A DNA stretch of 64,000 nucleotides from Frigididesulfovibrio sp031553235. Lineage in GTDB: Bacteria; Desulfobacterota; Desulfovibrionia; Desulfovibrionales; Desulfovibrionaceae. The stretch is from positions 1-64,000 of the forward strand of contig JAVBLS010000002.1 of assembly GCA_031553235.1 (NCBI GenBank). The letters run 5' to 3'. Both the position numbers and the translations under genes were made by a program. How positions within the stretch are numbered: the stretch's first letter is position 1; the number at the start of each line of letters is the position of its first letter. Below the pieces are notes generated by a model that had not been told where the DNA came from, did no database searches, and saw only the letters and a list, made by a program, of their open reading frames with translations. This document shows positions 17,164-23,453 of the stretch, in pieces.

Positions 17164-17192
17164 GTTTAACCGGAGAACGGCAAAAACGTCAA
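17164..17192 (-). promoter_or_regulatory. Promoter of the ilv leader and ilvBN
   Basis: On the minus strand TTGACG (17192-17187) and TTAAAC (17169-17164) are 17 bases apart in an AT-rich segment, about 31 bases before the leader peptide start. This is a good sigma-70 match for such a GC-rich genome. Confidence 0.6.
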
Positions 17193-17220
17193 CCTTAATT
17201 TTTGCGGCCCGGTTCGGTTC

Positions 17221-17252
17221 GAGCATTCTCACGTTTCAAAGTTCATCTGCTC
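17221..17252. repeat. Dispersed palindrome upstream of the ilv promoter
   Basis: GAGCA (17221-17225) and TGCTC (17248-17252) enclose TTTCAAAGTTCAT, resembling the elements at 14923 and 33503. It lies between the ilv promoter and the end of the hydrolase gene that follows. Confidence 0.45.
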
Positions 17253-17266
17253 CAGCCGGCCCCGCC

Positions 17267-18286
17267 TCAGCGCAAGGGCAGATCCCGGCCGCGGTTGAAG
17301 AAGCGCAGGGCCAAAACGCGATTATCCGGCGTCAGACGGGCCTGCAAAACAAAATTGGGATCGGAGCGGCCGATCAGATGGGCCGCGCTTTGCGGGGAGA
17401 TCAGGTAGCGCACGCCGATGAAGTCCACCAGGCGCGAGCCGTCCGGCCCGGCCGGGTGTTCCACCTGCACGCAGGGACCGGCAAAGGTCGCGAACATGGC
17501 CGCAAGCGGTTCCGCCTCGGCCACCGTCGGCAAAAGCAGGGCCCTGGCAAAGCGGGCTTCGGTCTCCCGCTCCAAAGGTTCCCAGAGAAAATCGGTGGAA
17601 ACGCGGACAACGGCGCCGTCCTCGATCACCCGCTTCCAGACAAAGGGCGAGAAGGGCTCGGTCAAGGTGATCAGACGCTCGTTCGAAGCCATGCCGGTGC
17701 TTTCCTTTATATGGACCAGGGCATTGATGCCCAGGGCGCACAGAGGGTAGAGCAGCAGCCAGCACAATCCCAGGCGGGCAAAGCGGCGGGCCCGGGCGGA
17801 AAACTCCGGCCCGGGCTCGGCAGGCGCGATCAGGGCCACGGCCAGCAGGCAGGCGGCCGGTATGGTGCAGAACAGGTCCACGATGAACATGGCCGGCAGG
17901 GCCACTCGATAGGCGCTGAAGGGCAGAAAGATCTGCGTTCCGAAAGTGGTCATGCAGTCTAAATAAAGGTGCAGCAGCAGAGCGGCCAAGGCCATGACGA
18001 AAAGACTTTTTAGAGAAGGGGAACGCTCGGGTGCTTTGGCCTGAAAAAAGCAGAAAAACGGCAGAACCAGAGCGGCCGCGAGAGCCGGCTGGGAGAGCAA
18101 GGCGTGGGTGATGCCCCGATGAATGGTGAACAACGCCACGGGCGAAGAGGCGCCGCCCAGAAGCACGTCGATGTCCGGCAACTCGCCGGCCAGAATGCCG
18201 AAGGCGATCAAGCCGGCCCGCCGGGGAGCGCGGGCAAAAGCCGGGGGCACCAGAGCCCCGGCTATAAGGTGGGTGAGGGAATCCAT
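17267..18286 (-). CDS. Membrane-bound metal-dependent hydrolase, YdjM/DUF457-like
   Basis: 339 residues. Several hydrophobic segments in the first 190 residues are followed by a soluble C-terminal domain of about 150 residues. The family signature is seen as MDSLTHLIAGA at the N-terminus, ELPDIDVL (about 35-42), HRGITHAL (about 56-63) and LHLYLDCMTTFG (about 110-121). These are the conserved His/Asp positions thought to bind a metal in this group of inner-membrane proteins, whose substrate is unknown. The gene stands alone on the minus strand and diverges from psd. The soluble C-terminal domain is longer than in the small YdjM proteins. Confidence 0.75.
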   Translation of the reverse strand: MDSLTHLIAGALVPPAFARAPRRAGLIAFGILAGELPDIDVLLGGASSPVALFTIHRGITHALLSQPALAAALVLPFFCFFQAKAPERSPSLKSLFVMALAALLLHLYLDCMTTFGTQIFLPFSAYRVALPAMFIVDLFCTIPAACLLAVALIAPAEPGPEFSARARRFARLGLCWLLLYPLCALGINALVHIKESTGMASNERLITLTEPFSPFVWKRVIEDGAVVRVSTDFLWEPLERETEARFARALLLPTVAEAEPLAAMFATFAGPCVQVEHPAGPDGSRLVDFIGVRYLISPQSAAHLIGRSDPNFVLQARLTPDNRVLALRFFNRGRDLPLR

Positions 18287-18369
18287 ACTTTTTTTTGCCG
18301 GCGGAATAGGGTATGTTGACAGCCCGAGGTCGCAAAACGACCCGTTACTCCTAACCCGAAGGTGAGTTC

Positions 18370-19017
18370 ATGCGCAAGGCTTCTATTGGCATCACTCCCG
18401 AAGGAGCCCCCTCCATCGGTTTCTGCATCCTGGCGGCGTTGGTGTTTGCCGGTTTGAAACTCTGGTTCCCGGCCGTGCTCTTTCTGGCCGGCACGCTTTT
18501 TTGCCTGAATTTCTTTCGCGACCCCGAGCGCGTCGTTCCCACCGGTCCCGGTATCGCGGTCAGCCCGGCCGACGGCAAGGTGATTAAAATCGTCCGCGCT
18601 CCAGACCCCTTCAGCGGCGAAATGTGCCAGTGTATCTGCATTTTCATGAACGTCTTCAACGTGCACGTGAACCGCAGCCCGGTGGCCGGCACGGTGCAGG
18701 CCATCGACTACCATCCCGGCCTGTTCCTTAACGCCTCGTTCGACAAGGCCTCGGAGGACAACGAGCGTTGCGCCTACAAGCTGCTGGACGAAGCCGGCAG
18801 GAGTTGGAGCATGGTGCAGATTGCCGGCTTTCTGGCCCGGCGCATCATTTGTCGGGTGGACGAAGGCGAAACCCTGAAGCGCGGCGAACGCTTCGGAATG
18901 ATCAAATTCGGCTCGCGGGTGGACGTGTACCTGCCGGAAAGCGTGCGTTCCGTGGTGCACGTGGGCGAAACGGTGCTGGCCGGGCAAACCGTCCTGGCCG
19001 AGGCCGTCGAAGCCTAG
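18370..19017 (+). CDS. psd: Phosphatidylserine decarboxylase proenzyme, short form
   Basis: 215 residues, the compact proenzyme type. It converts phosphatidylserine to phosphatidylethanolamine at the inner membrane. A hydrophobic N-terminal hairpin (about 15-45) is followed by the conserved FNVHVNRSPVAG (about 95-106). The self-cleavage site is Gly181-Ser182 in IKFGSRVDVYLP, the serine becoming the pyruvoyl group of the small chain. The ATG at 18370 has AAGGTGAG upstream. pssA follows after 54 bases, so the two consecutive steps of phosphatidylethanolamine synthesis are cotranscribed. The stop codon runs into TAGAGCATTTTCA, which resembles one half of the dispersed palindromes. Confidence 0.93.
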   Translation: MRKASIGITPEGAPSIGFCILAALVFAGLKLWFPAVLFLAGTLFCLNFFRDPERVVPTGPGIAVSPADGKVIKIVRAPDPFSGEMCQCICIFMNVFNVHVNRSPVAGTVQAIDYHPGLFLNASFDKASEDNERCAYKLLDEAGRSWSMVQIAGFLARRIICRVDEGETLKRGERFGMIKFGSRVDVYLPESVRSVVHVGETVLAGQTVLAEAVEA

Positions 19018-19071
19018 AGCATTTTCACGCGGCCCGGCCCAGGCGCCGGCGGCCGATTTTTTGGAGTTTCT

Positions 19072-19842
19072 ATGGAAGAACGTCCTCTGCCCCGGTACAA
19101 AACCGTCTATGTCTTGCCCAACCTCTTTACCACGGCCAGCCTGTTTGCCGGCTTTCTCGGGCTGATCTGGGCCACCTCGGGCAGCTGGGAAGACTGCGCT
19201 CTGGCAATTTTTTTCAGCGCCCTGATGGACGGTCTGGACGGCAAAGTTGCCCGGCTGACCCATACGTCCAGCGAATTCGGCGTGCAGTACGATTCTCTGG
19301 CCGACCTGGTGGCCTTTGGAGTGACCCCGTCGTTTCTGATGTTCAAGCTCTCGCTGTACGGCTACAACAAGCTCGGCCTGGCCGCCTGCTTTCTGTTCAC
19401 GGCCTGCGGAGCCCTGCGTCTGGCCCGCTTCAACGTCACGGCCGGTTCGGCCCTGAACAAGCGCTTTTTCACAGGCCTGCCCATTCCGGCGGCGGGCTGC
19501 ACCCTGGCCGGCCTGGTGCTGATCCACCCCCATCTGCCCGACTTCCTGCAAGACAGCTTTACCGGCCTCAGCCTGGTCTTCACGGTCGGCGTCGGTCTGC
19601 TCATGGTCAGCCGGGTACGCTACGCCTCGTTTAAAGAACTGGGCTTTTTCAAGGCCCGGCCCTTCCGCTCCATGGTCGGCGTGGTCCTGCTCTTTGCCCT
19701 GGTGCTGGTCAACTTCCGCGTCTTCGGCTTCTTGATCCTTTTCTGCTACATTGTCTCGGGCCCGGTCTATACCTATTACTGGATGCCCAAGCTGGCCCGG
19801 GCCGCCAACCGCATCACCCCGCACAACCCCCAGCAGCCGTGA
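19072..19842 (+). CDS. pssA: CDP-diacylglycerol--serine O-phosphatidyltransferase
   Basis: 256 residues of the membrane-embedded type II class. It makes phosphatidylserine from CDP-diacylglycerol and serine, the substrate of the Psd encoded just upstream. The CDP-alcohol phosphotransferase signature is complete: DGLDGKVAR followed by the spaced G, D and D of EFGVQYDSLAD (about residues 46-72). Roughly seven hydrophobic segments follow. The ATG at 19072 is preceded by TGGAG. The stop overlaps the start of the next gene in GTGA. Confidence 0.93.
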   Translation: MEERPLPRYKTVYVLPNLFTTASLFAGFLGLIWATSGSWEDCALAIFFSALMDGLDGKVARLTHTSSEFGVQYDSLADLVAFGVTPSFLMFKLSLYGYNKLGLAACFLFTACGALRLARFNVTAGSALNKRFFTGLPIPAAGCTLAGLVLIHPHLPDFLQDSFTGLSLVFTVGVGLLMVSRVRYASFKELGFFKARPFRSMVGVVLLFALVLVNFRVFGFLILFCYIVSGPVYTYYWMPKLARAANRITPHNPQQP

Positions 19843-21059
19843 TCGCCGCCTCCACCCACCTGCCTCCGGGTGAAACCGCCCTTCGTCAGGCCCGCTGCCG
19901 TGAGCGGCTCGGCGCCACGGCGCCCGAGGCCGAAGGCCTGCTGGTCTTTTCGCGCCTGAACATCTATTACCTCACCGGTGCCTATGCCCCGGGCGTTTTC
20001 TGGCTGCCTCGCGAGGGCCGGTCCTTGCTTCTGGTGCGCAAAGGCCTGGAACGAGCCCAACTGGAGGCTTCGGGCACGGATCTCGCCTCTTATCGCTCCT
20101 TTGGCGATCTGCCCGGCCTGCTTGCCGGGCCGAGCCGGGCCATGCCCAAAATCGTTGCGGCGGAAACCGGCGGCCTGCCCTGGTCTCTGGGCACGTCGCT
20201 GGCCAAGGCCCTGGCCGAAACCCGCACCGTGCCGGGCGACCGGGTTCTGCAGGAAGCCCGGAGCGTCAAAACCCCCTGGGAGTTGGAAACCACGCGGCGT
20301 TGTGGGTTTTTGCACCGCAAGGCCGTGTGCGAAATCCTGCCCGAGCGCATCCGGCCCGGCATGACGGAGTTCGAGATTTCCCGCCTGGCCTGGGATGTGA
20401 TGTTTTCTCTCGGGCACCTCGGCCCCATGCGCATGGCCGCCTTTGGCGAAGAAGCTTTTCTCGGGCACGTGGCCACCGGCGACAGCGCCAACCATCCCAG
20501 TTGGTTCAACGGCCCCCTCGGGCTCAAAGGCGCGCACCCGGCCGGTCCCTTCATGGGTTCCCCGGCCGCAGTCTGGGAAAAAAACAGCCTGCTGGCCCTG
20601 GATATCGGCTTTTGCCTTGAAGGCTACAACACCGACAAGACCCACCTCTATTTTGCCGGCAAGCCCGCAGATTTTCCCGACCAGGCCCGGCGGGCCCAGG
20701 ATTGCTGCCTGGAGATCGAGGCCCTTGTGGCCGAAGCCCTGCGTCCCGGCGCCGTGCCCGCCGAAATCTACGCCCAATCCGTGGCCCTGGCCGAAAAGCG
20801 CGGCTTTGCCGCCGGCTACATGGGGTTCGGCAACAACCAGGTGCCCTTTCTGGGCCACGGCATCGGCCTCTGCGTGGATGAGCGCCCGGTGCTGGCCAAA
20901 GGCTTCGGCGAACCGTTGCGCCCCGGCATGATTCTGGCCGTGGAACCCAAGATCGGCCTGCCCGGCTTCGGTATGGCCGGCACCGAAAATACCTGGGAAG
21001 TGACCGACAACGCGCCCCTTTGCCTCACCGGCCCCGACCCCATGACCTTTGTGGGATAA
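19839..21059 (+). CDS. M24-family metallopeptidase (Xaa-Pro aminopeptidase-like)
   Basis: 406 residues from a GTG that overlaps the pssA stop. The N-terminal creatinase-like domain (1-140) is followed by the pita-bread catalytic domain. The five expected metal ligands are present: Asp in LALDIGF and Asp in YNTDKTH, His in LGHGIG, Glu in VEPKIG and Glu in TENTWEV. It should release N-terminal residues preceding proline, using two Mn or Co ions. The reason for its coupling to phospholipid genes is not evident. A strong terminator overlaps its stop codon. Confidence 0.85.
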   Translation: MIAASTHLPPGETALRQARCRERLGATAPEAEGLLVFSRLNIYYLTGAYAPGVFWLPREGRSLLLVRKGLERAQLEASGTDLASYRSFGDLPGLLAGPSRAMPKIVAAETGGLPWSLGTSLAKALAETRTVPGDRVLQEARSVKTPWELETTRRCGFLHRKAVCEILPERIRPGMTEFEISRLAWDVMFSLGHLGPMRMAAFGEEAFLGHVATGDSANHPSWFNGPLGLKGAHPAGPFMGSPAAVWEKNSLLALDIGFCLEGYNTDKTHLYFAGKPADFPDQARRAQDCCLEIEALVAEALRPGAVPAEIYAQSVALAEKRGFAAGYMGFGNNQVPFLGHGIGLCVDERPVLAKGFGEPLRPGMILAVEPKIGLPGFGMAGTENTWEVTDNAPLCLTGPDPMTFVG

Positions 21060-21093
21060 CGAAAAAAACCGCGCGAGCGCGGTTTTTTTCGTT
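21058..21093 (+). terminator. Terminator of the psd-pssA-peptidase operon
   Basis: AACGAAAAAAACCGCGC is followed within two bases by its complement ending in TTTTTTTCGTT. The same A-run/CCGCGC design recurs at 31857-31893. It starts on the peptidase stop codon and can work in both directions. Confidence 0.85.
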
Positions 21094-21117
21094 ACGCCGG
21101 GGTTCCCTGACGGAGTT

Positions 21118-21246
21118 GTCACGACGAAGATTTTTGCACTCCGGCAAGAAAAAAAGGCTTTTTACGGAGGGGCGTGTACGCATCGGTACTCGACCGCAGT
21201 AAAAAGCCTTTTTGACGCAGACAGAGGACAAAAAGACCGTCGTGAC
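21118..21246 (-). repeat. About 130-nt near-palindromic element, copy A
   Basis: Nested inverted repeats: GTCACGACG (21118-21126) with CGTCGTGAC (21238-21246); TTTTTG (21131-21136) with CAAAAA; and a perfect 15-bp stem AAAAAGGCTTTTTAC (21151-21165) with 21199-21213. The apical part contains GTGTAC and GGTACTCGAC. The reverse complement aligns along its whole length with 50413-50543 (copy B). It fills the gap between the converging peptidase and ppaC genes and contains no plausible gene. It could be a MITE, an extragenic palindrome or a structured RNA. Confidence 0.75.
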
Positions 21247-21255
21247 GATAGCCGG

Positions 21256-22176
21256 CTAGCCTTTGAACACGGCTTCGAACTTGGGCACCACATCCTTTTT
21301 GCGGCTCATGACCTTGGGCAGCCAGACAGACTTGTCGCCGGCCACGCCAAAGGCCTTTTCCACGACGCTCGGGTCGTTGGAGCAGACCAGCATTTCCGAG
21401 CCCTCCTTCATGATGTCGGTCAGCAGCAGGAAGATGCTGTGGGCACCCTTTTCTTCCCGGATGGCGCAGATTTCGGCGGCCAGATCGGCCTTGACCTTGT
21501 CGAGCATGGCCAGGTCGATGACTTCCAGTTGGCCGATGCCGATCTTGGTGCCGCTCATGTCGAAGTCTTTGTAATCCCGGAAGACCAGGTCGCGGGCGGG
21601 CACGCCGTCAACGGCGGACTTGACCTTGAACATATCCATGCCCAGGGCCTTGTAGTCGGTCACACCGGCGATCTTGGCCAGGGCTTCCACAGCCTTTTTG
21701 TCGTCGTCGGTGGTGGTGGGCGACTTGAAAATCACCGTGTCGGACAGGATGGCACAGAGCAGGCCGCCGGCGATGTTCTTGGGGATTTCGATGCCGTAAA
21801 AATCATACATGCCCTTCAGAACGGTGCCGGTACAGCCCGCCGGCCACACCCACATGAGCAGCGGGCTGGAGGTGGTCACATCGCCCAGTTTGTGGTGGTC
21901 GATGACCGCGATGACTTCGGCGTCCTTGAGGTCCGCCGGGGCCTGGGGCAGATCCGAGTGATCCACCAGAACGACTTTCCGCCCGGCGACGGAGGTGACG
22001 ACTTCCGGGGCGGTCAGGCCGAATTTATCCAGGACAAAGGCGGTTTCGGGGGTCACGGCGCCCTGGGCCGCGGCCTTGGCGGCGCAGCCGCGCTTGCTCA
22101 TAAGATCCGCGGCGGCGATGGCCGAAATGATGCTGTCGGTATCAGGGTTTTTGTGACCAATGACAAGTGCCGTCAT
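21256..22176 (-). CDS. ppaC: Manganese-dependent inorganic pyrophosphatase (family II)
   Basis: 306 residues. It hydrolyses pyrophosphate in the cytoplasm. As a DHH-superfamily protein it shows GHKNPDTDSI at residues 7-16, the metal-binding aspartate in VLVDHSD, the DHH motif in VIDHHKLGD and the C-terminal substrate-binding SRKKDVVP. The ATG at 22176 follows GGAGGAAAAC. The frame is open further upstream, but that part is AT-richer leader with no site. Family II enzymes are typical of Gram-positives and of sulfate reducers, where pyrophosphate from sulfate activation must be removed. Confidence 0.95.
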   Translation of the reverse strand: MTALVIGHKNPDTDSIISAIAAADLMSKRGCAAKAAAQGAVTPETAFVLDKFGLTAPEVVTSVAGRKVVLVDHSDLPQAPADLKDAEVIAVIDHHKLGDVTTSSPLLMWVWPAGCTGTVLKGMYDFYGIEIPKNIAGGLLCAILSDTVIFKSPTTTDDDKKAVEALAKIAGVTDYKALGMDMFKVKSAVDGVPARDLVFRDYKDFDMSGTKIGIGQLEVIDLAMLDKVKADLAAEICAIREEKGAHSIFLLLTDIMKEGSEMLVCSNDPSVVEKAFGVAGDKSVWLPKVMSRKKDVVPKFEAVFKG

Positions 22177-22410
22177 GTTTTCCTCCATTTCCGGGGTGTA
22201 GGCGATGCGGCGGGGGCCGCGCAAACCTTTGGCGTGGTGTTGCCGTATGACTTTGTGCCAAATAGCACAAAGGTCCGCCTTTGCCAAGCCCAAACATGAA
22301 ACGGAAAGTGGGCTTTCCGGGGAGAACCGACCGAAGCAGGGCGCGGACCGTAGCCCGGGTTGCAAAAGCGCCACGGCTGTGGAATAACAACGACCTGATG
22401 GGATATCCCA

Positions 22411-22435
22411 GGGCAATTTCGCTTTGAAATTGCCC
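22411..22435. repeat. Dispersed palindrome (10-bp perfect stem)
   Basis: GGGCAATTTC (22411-22420) and GAAATTGCCC (22426-22435) flank GCTTT, and GTGAAAC follows. It lies between the divergent ppaC and lipase genes. It is closely similar to the element at 33334, which is also followed by TGAAAC. Confidence 0.7.
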
Positions 22436-22466
22436 GTGAAACCACATGACCATCGTGGGAGTCGCT

Positions 22467-23321
22467 ATGCTCCGCACCCTCCTTTTTCTGATTGTCGCGG
22501 GCTATCTTATGTTCGCCGCGGTAGCCGCGCTGCTGTATTGGTACGAATCGGTCAACGACGAGCAACCGCCCTTTGAACGCCCCAAGCCTGGCCTTTTGGC
22601 CGTGCTGCGCGGCTATTGCTTTACCTTGGGCGGCTATCTGGCCGCCTCCTGCCTGGTGCCCGTGGGACTGTTCTTTTCCCGCAAGCCCTCACCCCTCAAA
22701 GCCGAGCGCGACCTGCGCCATCCGCCCCTGGTGCTGATCCACGGCATCCACGACAGCCCGGGCGTATGGCTCTATCTGGTGCGCCGCCTCGAAAAAAGAG
22801 GCTACAGAACCATCACTTTCGGCTACACCAGCCTGGTGCGCACGCCCGCCGAAATCCTGGCCCGTCTGGACGACCATCTCCATATGGTCGAGGCGGCCTT
22901 CCCCGACTCCAAACCCATCCTTGTCGGCCACAGCCTGGGCGGCCTGTTTGCCCGCAAGTGGCTGGCCCAGGAAGGCAATCCGGCACGCGCCGGCGGCCTG
23001 ATCACCCTCGGTACCCCGCACCGGGGCAGCAAGATGGCCACGGTCTTCTCCTTCGGCCTGGGCAAGCATCTGGCACCCAAGGCCGAGTTCATCCACAGCC
23101 TGACCGCGACCGCCGGCGCCGCTCCGAACCTGCCCCGCGTCTCCCTGGTCTCCCCCCTGGACGAAGCCGTGCAACCCCCCTCCTCCCTTGTTCCTCCACA
23201 AGGCTGGAAAATGCGCCTGACCCCGGCCGTCAGCCACTTCGGCATGCTGGTCTGCCCACGCACCGCCGGAATTCTTGAAGAAGAACTCGCAGCCGTTGAA
23301 GCCGCTTCAACCCCGAAATAG
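22467..23321 (+). CDS. Membrane-anchored alpha/beta hydrolase, lipase-like
   Basis: About 284 residues from the ATG at 22467, which has GGGAG upstream; an ATG at 22446 is the alternative. Two hydrophobic N-terminal segments (about 2-25 and 45-70) anchor it, and the hydrolase domain follows. LVLIHGIHDSPGVW (near residue 90) forms the oxyanion loop, VGHSLGGLFARKW carries the serine nucleophile, and the histidine is probably in PAVSHFGML. This matches triacylglycerol lipase or esterase folds; the substrate cannot be told. It is a single gene between ppaC and ileS. Confidence 0.75.
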   Translation: MLRTLLFLIVAGYLMFAAVAALLYWYESVNDEQPPFERPKPGLLAVLRGYCFTLGGYLAASCLVPVGLFFSRKPSPLKAERDLRHPPLVLIHGIHDSPGVWLYLVRRLEKRGYRTITFGYTSLVRTPAEILARLDDHLHMVEAAFPDSKPILVGHSLGGLFARKWLAQEGNPARAGGLITLGTPHRGSKMATVFSFGLGKHLAPKAEFIHSLTATAGAAPNLPRVSLVSPLDEAVQPPSSLVPPQGWKMRLTPAVSHFGMLVCPRTAGILEEELAAVEAASTPK

Positions 23322-23453
23322 ACTGCCCCTTTTCCCTATCGCCGGTGCCGGGCCGGTTGCGCCAAACCGACCCAACACCCAATCTTGACTTTGAGCGCGG
23401 CTTGGCCCAAAGTTACCGATTGGCGTTGTGTTTTTTCAGCCGATGGAGAGCCC

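Noticed and set aside
17205..17225. GGTTCGAGC, resembling a tRNA T-loop
   Set aside because: No acceptor or anticodon stem could be formed around it; no other tRNA-like segment was found in the window.
21151..21213. The inner stem of copy A as a simple terminator for ppaC
   Set aside because: The loop of 33 bases and the additional outer stems, together with homology to copy B, make it part of a larger element, though it may still end ppaC transcripts.
23322..23453. Possible T-box or leader control of ileS
   Set aside because: No conserved T-box sequence, specifier hairpin or terminator is visible in the 132-base gap.
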